From JAEUMD01 sp050246945 (GTDB taxonomy: Bacteria > Pseudomonadota > Alphaproteobacteria > Rhizobiales > Hyphomicrobiaceae): a DNA stretch of 64,000 bases. The notes beneath the pieces were generated by a model, which made no database searches, was not told the origin of the DNA, and saw only the letters and a program-made list of their open reading frames with translations. The stretch covers positions 62,001 to 126,000 of the forward strand of contig JBFWVC010000003.1 in assembly GCA_050246945.1 (NCBI GenBank). Direction: 5' to 3'. The position numbers were made by a program, and so were the translations under genes. Below, one piece after another: positions 46,218 through 55,283 of this stretch (position 1 is its first letter; each line of letters begins with the position of its first letter).

Positions 46218-47273
46218 ATGAGCGCCATCCGCACCCCTGCCCGCCATTTCGCTCCACTCGCCATCGGCGCGCCAGAACCTTATCGCGCGCTGCCGGTGCG
46301 CCTGGAACGCATGATCCACTTCGTGCCGCCCCATAACGAGAAGATACAGGCCAAGCTCGGCGACATGATCGCCAAGGTCGACGTTATTCTCGGCAATCTT
46401 GAGGACGCCATTCCGGCGGATCAGAAAGAGGCCGCGCGTCGGGGCTTCATCAAGATGGCGCGCGACCACGATTACGGGGCGACCGGCCTTTGGACGCGGA
46501 TCAACTGTCTTAACAGCCCGTGGGCACTCGTCGATATCATCGAGATTGTTGCCGAAGTCGGAAACAAGGTTGACGTCATCATGCTGCCCAAGGTCGAAGG
46601 TCCTTGGGACATCCATTATCTCGACCAGTTGCTGGCGCAGCTGGAAGCCAGGCACAAGGTCACCAAGCCCATCCTGATCCACGCAATTCTCGAAACAGCG
46701 GAAGGGGTGAAGAACGTCGAGGCGATCGCGGCAGCCTCGCCGCGTATGCACGGCATGAGCCTTGGTCCGGCCGACCTTGCGGCCTCGCGCGGCATGAAGA
46801 CAACTCGCGTTGGCGGCGGCCATCCCGACTATGCAGTGCTGGCCGATCCCGGCGCCGACCCTCAAGCCGCGCGTGCGGCCTACCAACAGGATTTGTGGCA
46901 CTACACGGTCGGCAAGATGGTTGACGCATGCTTGTCCTATGGACTGAAGCCGTTCTACGGCCCGTTCGGGGATTTCGCGGATCTGGCCGCCTGCGAGAGC
47001 CAGTTCCGCAACGCCTTCCTGCAGGGTTGCCTTGGCGCATGGTCGCTGCACCCGACCCAGATCGACATCGCCAAGCGCGTGTTCTCGCCCGACGAGAAAG
47101 AGGTGTCGTTCGCCAAACGCATCCTCGATGCGATGCCGGATGGTACCGGCGCCGTGATGATCGACGGCAAGATGCAGGACGATGCGACATGGAAACAGGC
47201 CAAGGTGATCGTCGATCTCGCCAAGCTGGTGGCCTCGAAGGACCCGGAACGGGCGGCAGCCTACGGTCTTTGA
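46218..47273 (+). CDS. CoA ester lyase, malyl-CoA lyase type
   Basis: A 351-residue HpcH/HpaI-CitE family protein. Conserved residues of the family are visible: an arginine in WTRINCLNSPW, LPKVEGP, the catalytic/metal-binding glutamate in ILETAEGV, and the metal aspartate in SLGPADLAAS. Relatives in alphaproteobacteria split malyl-CoA or beta-methylmalyl-CoA to glyoxylate and an acyl-CoA, in the serine cycle or the ethylmalonyl-CoA pathway. No other gene of those pathways is in the window. The ATG at 46218 was chosen; upstream in-frame sequence crosses a terminator. The precise substrate is unproven. Confidence 0.8.
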   Translation: MSAIRTPARHFAPLAIGAPEPYRALPVRLERMIHFVPPHNEKIQAKLGDMIAKVDVILGNLEDAIPADQKEAARRGFIKMARDHDYGATGLWTRINCLNSPWALVDIIEIVAEVGNKVDVIMLPKVEGPWDIHYLDQLLAQLEARHKVTKPILIHAILETAEGVKNVEAIAAASPRMHGMSLGPADLAASRGMKTTRVGGGHPDYAVLADPGADPQAARAAYQQDLWHYTVGKMVDACLSYGLKPFYGPFGDFADLAACESQFRNAFLQGCLGAWSLHPTQIDIAKRVFSPDEKEVSFAKRILDAMPDGTGAVMIDGKMQDDATWKQAKVIVDLAKLVASKDPERAAAYGL

Positions 47274-47483
47274 GCGGCCGCCCCGCGGGGCCTCATTATC
47301 CATAGGTTTCGCAACATTGCGACTTTCCGGCGCTAGGTGCTGCCGGGGCCAGCCGCCGCCTCACTCTACCCATTGACAGGCGCAGATGGGTTCAGTCGAA
47401 TAATGTCAGGATAGACGAGCTGTTCCCGGCTCATCGAATGGGTGTGCAAATACGGGCGCAAGGCCATGCAGCGATTGGAGACG

Positions 47484-47807
47484 ATGAGAAAGGCCAAATA
47501 CGCGGTGGGCGACGTCGTCCGCCATCGCATCTATCCGTTCCGCGGCATCATCTTCGACATCGACCCGGTGTTCGACAATACCGAGGAATGGTGGCTGTCG
47601 ATCCCCGAGGAGATCCGGCCCGCGAAGGACCAGCCGTTCTATCACCTGCTGGCGGAGAACGCCGAGACCGAGTACGTCGCCTACGTTTCGGAACAGAACC
47701 TGCTTCCCGACGAGACGGGAACGCCCGTGCGTCATCCCAAGGTGAGCGAGCTGTTCCAGCTCGACGACGACGGGCACTACCACGCCATCTTCCTCAGCAC
47801 GCACTGA
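47484..47807 (+). CDS. hspQ: heat shock protein HspQ
   Basis: HspQ is a small protein that binds hemimethylated oriC DNA in vitro and acts as a specificity enhancer of the Lon protease. The 107-residue protein has the family core YAVGDVVRHRIYPFRGIIF, EWWLSIPEEIRP and QPFYHLLAEN. The ATG at 47484 follows GGAG and gives the usual length; two upstream in-frame starts were rejected. Confidence 0.92.
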   Translation: MRKAKYAVGDVVRHRIYPFRGIIFDIDPVFDNTEEWWLSIPEEIRPAKDQPFYHLLAENAETEYVAYVSEQNLLPDETGTPVRHPKVSELFQLDDDGHYHAIFLSTH

Positions 47808-47830
47808 CCGGCTGAGTTCGGTCGGATAGC

Positions 47831-47864
47831 AAAGTTAAAAGCCGCCGGCGATGAGCCGGCGGCT
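47831..47864 (-). terminator. Rho-independent terminator of the IalB-family gene
   Basis: A perfect 10-bp stem AGCCGCCGGC / GCCGGCGGCT with a 5-base loop. On the minus strand it runs into TTTTAACTTT. It lies between the convergent stops of hspQ and the IalB-family gene and may also slow plus-strand transcription, which lacks a T-tract. Confidence 0.85.
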
Positions 47865-47892
47865 GTCGATCGTGCACACTCGCGGGTTCGGA

Positions 47893-48741
47893 TCACTTCT
47901 TCTTTTCTGCGGCTTTGCCCGAACCTGGTGGCGGATCGAGAAGCTTGGCAGCATCAGCCTTCGCCTTCTGCTCTTCCTTCATCTTCTCGATCATCTTGGC
48001 CTGACGCTCGCGAATCTGGTTCATCAGCTGGCCGCGGGCCTGGGCATACTTCTCATTGTCGACGGGCGGACCCTCGTAGGCCTTTGTGAAGCCGTCCAGA
48101 GGAACAGGGAAGCCGACCGGTTTGGCGGCGGCATTGAGCGCAAGGATCATGAGGCCGCCGCCCTTCTTCATCTGGTCGATGAGACCTGCATCGGCCTCGA
48201 CTTCGGCGGTGCAGCCAGCAGGGTGGCAAAGCGAATATTTCAGGTTGACCGGCTTGAGCTGCGTCTCGTCGATCTGCTCGTTCTTGGCAGCCTTGGCCCA
48301 CTGGTCGGTTGAGTAGACGGCAGCGCGTACGCCTGGCGGGATCGCCATGCCGAGCGGTACCATGATCATCAGGCTCTTCTTGTCCTGCCCCTCAACCTCG
48401 CGGATGGCCGCCGAGACCAGTACCATACCCGTGTTGCCGTCGAGTCGCTCGTGATGCGTCAGGCAGATCTTCTTCTCCTCGACCTCAGGCTTGTCATCCG
48501 GCTTCGTCTGCGGCTTGCTCAGCTTGGCAACTTCGCACAGTTTGACCCAGGCGCTCTGGTTCTCGGCCGGAGCATCCGCAGGCTTCTTGGCCTCTTCCTT
48601 CTTGGGCGCGTCCTTCTTCTGCGCGAATGCAGGTGTGCCGACTGTCAGTGCGCTCAGGCCGAGCGCGAGCGCGGCGGACAACGTCATCAGCGCACGACCG
48701 CTCAGCGGCGCGTACGACATGCGGCGACCATGATGTGCCAT
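47893..48741 (-). CDS. invasion-associated locus B (IalB) family protein
   Basis: A 282-residue secreted protein. It has a signal peptide (about 15-41, ending TPAFA-QK), a Lys/Glu/Pro-rich linker, and an IalB-type domain (about 60-225) with paired cysteines (LCEVA, KICLTH, SLCHPAGCTAEV). A charged helical tail (MNQIRERQAKMIEKMKEEQ) and a KKK terminus follow. IalB was named in Bartonella, where it aids erythrocyte invasion, but family members are widespread in free-living Hyphomicrobiales with unknown periplasmic roles. The ATG at 48741 follows GAGGT; a TTG two codons upstream is possible. Confidence 0.85.
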   Translation of the reverse strand: MAHHGRRMSYAPLSGRALMTLSAALALGLSALTVGTPAFAQKKDAPKKEEAKKPADAPAENQSAWVKLCEVAKLSKPQTKPDDKPEVEEKKICLTHHERLDGNTGMVLVSAAIREVEGQDKKSLMIMVPLGMAIPPGVRAAVYSTDQWAKAAKNEQIDETQLKPVNLKYSLCHPAGCTAEVEADAGLIDQMKKGGGLMILALNAAAKPVGFPVPLDGFTKAYEGPPVDNEKYAQARGQLMNQIRERQAKMIEKMKEEQKAKADAAKLLDPPPGSGKAAEKKK

Positions 48742-49060
48742 GAACAAAAGACCTCTCGTCTACGGGCCGACAAACCCGGCCCTGCCCCTCATGAATTCCG
48801 GCCGCTCAACGCGCGGCTAGGCCAAGTCACCACCCGGCAACCTCGTTCGCCGCAGTAAGTCTCGGATTGCGGCAATCCCGTGGCCAAAATTCCAGACTTG
48901 GAGAAATCCCCATAGCGATGCCATACCGACGTGGCAATCACGCCACTCGGATCATCCACGATCCATTCGACGCGGCTCAACGCGCGTATTTCGGCGCGCG
49001 CCGCAAGTTGCGGAATCGCAGGAGAAAATTGCCTGTCTTGGCGCTGGAGCGGACCTTGAA
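48742..49060. other. divergent intergenic region, no gene seen
   Basis: 319 bases between the divergent IalB-family and YejA-like genes. No promoter pair or strong inverted repeat was recognised. Confidence 0.4.
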
Positions 49061-50941
49061 ATGACGAACCCTGGCGACATCTTTCGTGGCGGTTGGACCG
49101 CGGTGCCCACTCTGCGCGATGCCTCCAGCAGGGGTAAAGCAGCATTTCTGGTCGCCACAGTCTGGCTTGCGGTGGGTGTCACGCTGCCTTCGCAGTTCGT
49201 CCTGGCCGCGCCAAGCATGACGCCTGCGCACGCCATCGCCATGCATGGCAAGCCGAAGGAGCCGCCAGGCTTTTCGCATTTCTCCTATGCCAACCCGCAA
49301 GCCCCCAAGGGGGGGCGCATCACGATCGGCATGCCCGGCAGTTTCGACAATCTCAACCCGCTGATCGTGAAGGGTAACCCGGTGGCCGGCATGCGCGAAT
49401 ACGTCTTCGAGACGCTAATGGCGCGCGGTCTCGACGAACCCTTCACTCTCTACGGGCTCATTGCCGAGACGGCCGAGATGGCGGAGGACCGCAGTGAGAT
49501 CGTCTTCAACATCAATCCCAAGGCCACATTCTCCGACGGCAAGCCCATCACCGCAGACGACGTGCTTTTTTCCTGGGAACTTTTGCGAGACAAGGGACGC
49601 CCCAATCACCGCTCTTATTATTCGAAGGTGAAATCGGCCGAAAAACTGTCTGCGCATCGATTGCGCTTCGTTCTCGACGGAGAAGACCGCGAGATGCCGC
49701 TGATACTTGGTCTCATGCCCATTCTGCCAAAGCATGCCATCGATGCCGAGACATTCGACCAGACGACGCTCAATGCGCCGATCGGCTCGGGGCCTTATAC
49801 TGTGGCAAGCGTGGATCCAGGGCGCTCGATCGTGTATCGGCGCAACCCCAACTACTGGGGACGCGATCTACCCGCCAATACCGGACGATTCAATTTCGAC
49901 GAGGTGCGCTTCGACTACTACCGCGACGCGATTGCCATGTTCGAATCCTTCAAGAGCGGCGATATCGATTTCTGGAGCGAAGAGGATCCGGCGCGTTGGG
50001 CATCGGGTTACGACATACCCGCTGTCAGGGACGCCCGGATCGTGCGTACGACGTTCGACATCGGCCTTCCAGCAGGCATGACCGCGCTGGTTTTCAATAC
50101 GCGGCGAGAGGTATTCGCCGACCCGCTGGTGCGGCGCGCCTTGATCCAGCTGTTCGATTTCGAGTGGGTCAACCGCAACCTCTATCACGGCCTCTACAAG
50201 CGCACGCAGAGCTTCTTCGAACGTTCTGAACTCTCCTCACATGGCAAACCGGCGGACGAACGCGAGCGCACACTGCTGGCGCCTTTCGCCGATGCGGTGC
50301 GGCCCGAGATCATAGCGGGCACATTTGAATTTCCCGTTTCCGATGGCAGCGGACAAGATCGCGCCAATATGCGCATTGCGTTCGATCTGCTGAAGCGCGC
50401 GGGCTATGTTCTCAAGGGGCGCACCCTCGTAAGAGCCGATACGGGCGCGCCGCTCAGCTTCGAGATGCTGGCAACTTCGGCGGCGCAGGAGCGCCTGCTC
50501 GGCGGCTTCGTCAATACAATGTCACGGCTGGGCATCACGGCGCGTATCCGCGTTGTCGACAGCGCGCAATATCAGCAGAGGCTCAACAGCTACGACTACG
50601 ACATGATCCAGGCGACTTGGCCTACCTCGCTCTCGCCAGGTAACGAGCAGATCTTTCGCTGGGATTCGAGCATGGCGCGACAGGACGGCAGCTATAACTG
50701 GGCAGGCGTGGCAAACCCGGCGGTCGATGCCATGATCCAGGCGATGCTGGCAGCGCAAGATCAGGATAGCTTCGTTTCGGCCACACGCGCGCTCGACCGG
50801 GTTCTGCTGTCGGGCGACTACGTCATTCCGCTCTTCCACCTTCCCAAACAATGGGTCGCCTATTGGGATCGCTTCGCCTATCCTAAAAAATCACCGCTGT
50901 TCGGCTACAACATTGACCTGTGGTGGCAAAAGAACCCTTAG
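49061..50941 (+). CDS. YejA-like extracellular oligopeptide-binding protein
   Basis: A 626-residue family 5 ABC solute-binding protein. A signal peptide spans about 24-50 (ending VLAA-PS). The mature part starts with the YejA-type AIAMHGKPKEPPGFSHFSYANPQAPKGG and contains GSGPYTV and RNPNYWGRDLP, which are SBP_bac_5 hallmarks, ending with GYNIDLWWQKNP. In E. coli YejA works with YejBEF to import microcin C-type peptides. No permease or ATPase genes follow; the gene downstream is an acyl-CoA-synthetase-like gene instead. The assignment to the family is firm, the ligand is not. Confidence 0.88.
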   Translation: MTNPGDIFRGGWTAVPTLRDASSRGKAAFLVATVWLAVGVTLPSQFVLAAPSMTPAHAIAMHGKPKEPPGFSHFSYANPQAPKGGRITIGMPGSFDNLNPLIVKGNPVAGMREYVFETLMARGLDEPFTLYGLIAETAEMAEDRSEIVFNINPKATFSDGKPITADDVLFSWELLRDKGRPNHRSYYSKVKSAEKLSAHRLRFVLDGEDREMPLILGLMPILPKHAIDAETFDQTTLNAPIGSGPYTVASVDPGRSIVYRRNPNYWGRDLPANTGRFNFDEVRFDYYRDAIAMFESFKSGDIDFWSEEDPARWASGYDIPAVRDARIVRTTFDIGLPAGMTALVFNTRREVFADPLVRRALIQLFDFEWVNRNLYHGLYKRTQSFFERSELSSHGKPADERERTLLAPFADAVRPEIIAGTFEFPVSDGSGQDRANMRIAFDLLKRAGYVLKGRTLVRADTGAPLSFEMLATSAAQERLLGGFVNTMSRLGITARIRVVDSAQYQQRLNSYDYDMIQATWPTSLSPGNEQIFRWDSSMARQDGSYNWAGVANPAVDAMIQAMLAAQDQDSFVSATRALDRVLLSGDYVIPLFHLPKQWVAYWDRFAYPKKSPLFGYNIDLWWQKNP

Positions 50942-51024
50942 CGAGCGCGCGTGTCGGCGCACTCGACACGCAACACACCGCGTCCGCGGCGACGCCAGAG
51001 ACGGCTCATGAGCCTCCGGCTTGC

Positions 51025-52626
51025 ATGACAAAGGCTCCTCAAGACATGCCTGCTTCCGCTCCATGGAGCTTTTCCGGTGCACTTGCGCCTGCGCGCTTCA
51101 ACATGGCGCGCTATGTGGTCGGGCACGCCGCGCAGCGAACGCCCGGCAAAGTCGCACTGCTGGTCTACGACGCGGTCGATACATCGCTCGCGGCCGAGAC
51201 TTGGACGTTCGCCGAAATCGAAACGGCGGTGCTACGTATCGCGCGCGCCCTCACCGCGCGCGGTCTCGGCAAGGGAGAGCGGATCCTCATCAGGCTCGAC
51301 AACACCAGCGCGTACGCATTCTTCTTCTTCGGCGCCATTGCCGCGGGGCTGGTGCCGCTCGCCACCTCGACACACCTGACCGACGAGGAGGCGAACTTCC
51401 TCATTGCCGATAGCGGCGCACGCATCGTGGCGCTGGCCGACCATCTGGCCCGGGATCGACTCCCCTCAGGCCTCGACGTGATCGACGCGAAAGACGTGGC
51501 AGCCATGATCGGCTCGGGTGCGCGGCAGGATTACGCCGATACGCTCGCGGACGATCCCGCCTACATGGTCTATACGTCTGGCACCACGGCCAATCCTAAG
51601 GGCGTGCTTCACGCCCAGCGCGCCGCATGGGGCCGGCGGCCGATGTATCGGGGCTGGTATGGCATCACCGGCGCGGACCGGATGCTGCATGCCGGCGCTT
51701 TCAATTGGACCTTCACGTTGGGATCCGGTCTCACCGATCCGTGGGCGAATGGCGCCACGGCGATCATCTATACCGGCGAGAAGTCGCCCGAGATCTGGCC
51801 GCATCTGATCACCCGCACCGGTGCGACGTTGTTTGCGGCCATACCCGGCGTCTACCGGCAGATGCTCAAGTATGCGGATGCAAAAGCACTGGGCGCGATG
51901 CAGTCACTGCGCCACGGATTGACGGCAGGTGAATCTCCACCCGACGGCCTGTTCAATGAATGGCAGGACGCAACCGGACGTTCGCTCTACGAGGCCTTGG
52001 GCATGAGCGAGATTTCCACCTACGTGTCCTCAGCCCCCGGCGTGCCGCGAAAGCCGGGCGCCGTCGGCAAACCGCAACCAGGGCGGTGCGTGGCAATCTT
52101 GCCCGAGGCAGGCGGTGAGGAGCCATTGCCGCCGGGAGAGGCGGGTCTTTTGGCTGTGCATGCCAGCGATCCAGGCCTGATGCTCGGCTACTGGCAACGA
52201 CCGCTCGAGGAAGCGGACGTGCGACGGGGCGGGTGGTTCATCGGCGGCGATTTTGCTTCCATGGACGAGGACGGCTACGTCACGCATCTGGGCCGCGCCA
52301 ACGACATCATGAAGGCGATGGGCTATCGCGTCGCACCTCAGGAGGTCGAGGCCGTGTTGGCGCGTCACCCGGATGTCGGCGAGGTTGCATGCGCCGAACA
52401 GCGCGTGCGCGAGGGCGTATCCATCATCGCGGCCTACGTCGTGCCGTCCGCCGCCTGCGTCGTTCCCGGCGCCGATTGTCTGATCCGATATGCCGAAGAG
52501 CATCTGGCGCCCTACAAGTGCCCGCGCGCGATCCATTTCGTCGAGCGACTGCCACGCACGGCGAACGGCAAGATCCAGCGCCGCGCGCTGGGTAGCGCAC
52601 CGCTGTTGAAGCGGACTGCCGTGTGA
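51025..52626 (+). CDS. AMP-dependent acyl-CoA synthetase/ligase
   Basis: An ANL-superfamily adenylating enzyme of about 533 residues. It has the P-loop-like YTSGTTANPKGVLH (about 183-196), EALGMSE (A5), GGWFIGGDFASMDEDGYV (A7), and the C-terminal lysine motif RTANGKIQRR (A10). The family activates a carboxylic acid as acyl-AMP and then makes the CoA thioester; the acid is unknown (short or aromatic acids are typical). Start is uncertain: the frame is open from a GTG at 50920 inside the yejA-like gene, with ATGs at 51025 and 51046. It could be co-transcribed with the binding protein. Confidence 0.8.
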   Translation: MTKAPQDMPASAPWSFSGALAPARFNMARYVVGHAAQRTPGKVALLVYDAVDTSLAAETWTFAEIETAVLRIARALTARGLGKGERILIRLDNTSAYAFFFFGAIAAGLVPLATSTHLTDEEANFLIADSGARIVALADHLARDRLPSGLDVIDAKDVAAMIGSGARQDYADTLADDPAYMVYTSGTTANPKGVLHAQRAAWGRRPMYRGWYGITGADRMLHAGAFNWTFTLGSGLTDPWANGATAIIYTGEKSPEIWPHLITRTGATLFAAIPGVYRQMLKYADAKALGAMQSLRHGLTAGESPPDGLFNEWQDATGRSLYEALGMSEISTYVSSAPGVPRKPGAVGKPQPGRCVAILPEAGGEEPLPPGEAGLLAVHASDPGLMLGYWQRPLEEADVRRGGWFIGGDFASMDEDGYVTHLGRANDIMKAMGYRVAPQEVEAVLARHPDVGEVACAEQRVREGVSIIAAYVVPSAACVVPGADCLIRYAEEHLAPYKCPRAIHFVERLPRTANGKIQRRALGSAPLLKRTAV

Positions 52627-52677
52627 TGTCCGAGCGCGGGGACTGAGCCTGCGGACGCGAGCAGGACGTGATTACGT

Positions 52678-53562
52678 TTAACGTCGGGAGCGAGGCTTGA
52701 CGCGCGTGGCGCGCTGCAACGCCTTGGCCACCTCGGGCGGCGCGGGCACCCCCATCGTGCCGGGCAGTTGGGCCGTCCCCGGACCAAGTGATCTGTCCAT
52801 ACCCGCCTTGCCGTCGGTGCCCTCGGCCGGAGCCACCATGCCGCCGGAGATGACGATCTTGGCTGCGTCCTCGATGGTCATATTGAGGAAGATGACGTCG
52901 GGCTTCGGCACGAAGCATATGAACCCGGTGGGCGGAACGATGCCAGTCGGCATGAAGACCGTAAAAAGCTCGTGATGACCTCCAGGCTCCACCCGGGCAA
53001 TCTCGCCGCTCGCCTCTCCGGTCACAAAAACGATCGACCACAGTCCTTTGGATGGGAACTCGATAAGTCCGACCTTCTGCACCGACTGGCTCGGATCGGT
53101 CGCGGTCACGACGCTTTCGAAGATCTGCTTCAAGGCGCGGTAGACGTTTCGCACAATCGGCATGCGGCCGAGCATCAGTTCGCCGTAGCTGATGAGTGTG
53201 CGGCCCAACAGGTTGGCAGCCAGCGCGCCGATGATGGTGAGCGAGAGAATGCCGAAGACCAATCCGACACCGGGCACCGCGAACGGCAGGTAGGTGTCGG
53301 GCAGGTATTGCTTGGGAACGAACGGCTTGAACCAGGCATCGGCGACGTTGACGAGCCACCAGATGATGTAGACAGTCAGCGTGACGGGTCCGACGATGAT
53401 GAGGCCGGTGAGGAAGTAGTTGCGCAAGCGCGCGCCAAGATGCCAGCCGATGTCGCGGTCTTCTTCGGCGAGCCGCTTGAGACCGGCGCGCAGCTGCGCC
53501 TCACGCCTTTCACGCGGCGACTGTTGCTCGCTGCCAGGGCTCTGGGGAGATTTGTTGCGCAT
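52678..53562 (-). CDS. DUF502 family membrane protein
   Basis: A 294-residue protein with two membrane helices (about 47-70 and 90-115) and a cytosolic-type C-terminal domain carrying the DUF502 hallmarks GRTLISYGELMLGRMPIVRNVY and SKGLWSIVFVTGE. The family is widespread and of unknown function; a plant relative (LCV) is a membrane protein. A low-complexity tail ends in basic residues. The ATG at 53562 (MRNKSPQ) was preferred to one 25 codons upstream. It converges with the acyl-CoA synthetase. Confidence 0.85.
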   Translation of the reverse strand: MRNKSPQSPGSEQQSPRERREAQLRAGLKRLAEEDRDIGWHLGARLRNYFLTGLIIVGPVTLTVYIIWWLVNVADAWFKPFVPKQYLPDTYLPFAVPGVGLVFGILSLTIIGALAANLLGRTLISYGELMLGRMPIVRNVYRALKQIFESVVTATDPSQSVQKVGLIEFPSKGLWSIVFVTGEASGEIARVEPGGHHELFTVFMPTGIVPPTGFICFVPKPDVIFLNMTIEDAAKIVISGGMVAPAEGTDGKAGMDRSLGPGTAQLPGTMGVPAPPEVAKALQRATRVKPRSRR

Positions 53563-53849
53563 GCTCCGTCCAACGGACTCCGCCACCCTCGTTCCTGCCG
53601 TGGAATCCGATCTCGCAAGCCCGTCGTAAAAGTCCACAGGCCCGATCGGTCATGGCATGGCGTTCGCCGCTGCCCTAGTCTTCCATGAGCCAAGGACGAG
53701 TTGAAGACCCGAAGCGTATCACACTTTCGCAGCAGATCTCATTTGACCCGTTCTGCCTGGAAGTCGGGCAAAAGAGCTGCCTTGCGGAGCGGCGCGAGGG
53801 ACAGCATGCGTGCGGCGTTTGCCGCTGGGCTGCCGCAAAATTGGTCTGT

Positions 53850-55010
53850 TCAATGCGTGACGACCAGACAATCGAAACCGGATGCGCGGACCGAGCTGCA
53901 GAGTTTATCCGGCTCTGCAGCTGACGCATATGGCCCGATGTTCACACGGTAGAAGGTGCCCATGTTTCCGAATACGGCCTCTTCGATCACAGGCGTACGC
54001 CCCCCGGTCTTGGCGCTGTGCTTGGCGGCGAAGCGCTTGGCGAGCTCTTCGGCTTGCGCACGCGAGCGCACCGCCGCCAGTTGAAGTTTGTACTTGCCCT
54101 TGAGGGGGGCGGCCGACTGGCCCAGCGGCGGTGTGTCAGTCTTGACGGGCGCTTCCGCGAGCGCGGCCGTGCGTTCGCGCTTGGGCTGCGGCGACTCTGC
54201 GGGCGTCCTGGCTGTGGAGCCAACTTGCGTCGCGGAGTTCCACGAAGACGTCGCAGCCGGGGCACCGGTCGAGGCCGTGGTGAATTCGCTCGAAGGCTGG
54301 GCAGGTGCGGCCGCCTGCTGCGATGAACCGGACGAGGATGAACCGCCTGAGAATAGGTTACCGAAGAAACTGCCAATGCCGGACAGAGGGTTGCCGTTGC
54401 CGGATGCAGCCGGTGAGTCGTCGGCTGGCGCGATCGCGGCCGTCGTCACTGGAGATGACGGTTGGGGCGAGGCGGCGGGCGCTGCCGCAGGCTTGGCCGG
54501 GGACGCGACGGCTTCCGATGCGACTGTAGCCTTGGAATTCGCTGCCACGGCAGATGCGGGTGCCGGATCGGCCTGAGGCGCACCAGGATCGGCTATGCCG
54601 GCGGCCTGGTAGGCTGCCGCGCGGTTCTCCAAGGCGTCAGCGCGCTCTTTCTCGCTCAGTCCGTTGTTGAGCCAGAGCGCGTTGGTGAGGTCGGTTATTG
54701 CCAGAGCGGTCTGTCCCTGGCGGCGATACGCAAGGCCGCGGTAATAGAGGGCGCGCGCGGTGCCGGTTGTGTCCAAGCCGCCCGACGAAAGCGCAGAGCT
54801 CAAGGCGCCAACAGCGCGGGCCAGCGAATTCTTCTTGTAGGCGTCGATGCCACGATTGAGCGACTGCTCGGCCTTGTTCGGTGGAGCGGTTTTCTTCGGT
54901 GTCTCGGTCTGAGCCGCTGCATGCGCGACTCCGGAGGCGTCGATCGCCATCGTCAGCAGTAGCGCCATGCCGACGGCAGCGCCCAACGCGCGGATCATTT
55001 TCGCATGCAT
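53850..55010 (-). CDS. secreted TPR and SPOR domain protein
   Basis: A 386-residue protein. A signal peptide (about 5-33) is followed by a TPR-like helical region (about 40-130: AEQSLNRGIDAYKKNSLARA, ALYYRGLAYRRQGQTALA). Then comes a long Ala/Pro/Ser linker (about 140-300), and a C-terminal SPOR domain (about 306-386: YKLQLAAVRSRAQAEELAKRF, GTFYRVNIGPYASAAEPDKLC). SPOR domains bind denuded glycan at division sites, so a septal role is likely. The ATG at 55010 starts a plausible signal peptide; the longer frame upstream was rejected. Confidence 0.82.
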   Translation of the reverse strand: MHAKMIRALGAAVGMALLLTMAIDASGVAHAAAQTETPKKTAPPNKAEQSLNRGIDAYKKNSLARAVGALSSALSSGGLDTTGTARALYYRGLAYRRQGQTALAITDLTNALWLNNGLSEKERADALENRAAAYQAAGIADPGAPQADPAPASAVAANSKATVASEAVASPAKPAAAPAASPQPSSPVTTAAIAPADDSPAASGNGNPLSGIGSFFGNLFSGGSSSSGSSQQAAAPAQPSSEFTTASTGAPAATSSWNSATQVGSTARTPAESPQPKRERTAALAEAPVKTDTPPLGQSAAPLKGKYKLQLAAVRSRAQAEELAKRFAAKHSAKTGGRTPVIEEAVFGNMGTFYRVNIGPYASAAEPDKLCSSVRASGFDCLVVTH

Positions 55011-55283
55011 GATCGTCAATGCCCCTGTCCCAGCCCTGTCCCCGCGTTCCGCCCAGCTGGCATACAAATTGCCAAGCAAATTCATAATCATGGCGCCCCG
55101 AGCCCATGCCTTCCTGGGCTCCGCTGGCGATTCGCTGAAGCGTTCCACCGACGCCGGCTGTCCCAATCCGCCGGTTCGCAAACTCGGCCCGTTGCCCTGG
55201 TGCACGTCCCCGTTGAACCGACTCGAAAATAAGTCAAGCAGGATCGCGAGGCAATTCCAAGGCTGCAATCCGAGGCTATCCCC

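Noticed and set aside
53685..53924. 79-codon plus-strand frame below the SPOR protein gene
   Set aside because: It overlaps the 3' end of the SPOR gene on the other strand, has no start signal, and matches nothing recognised.
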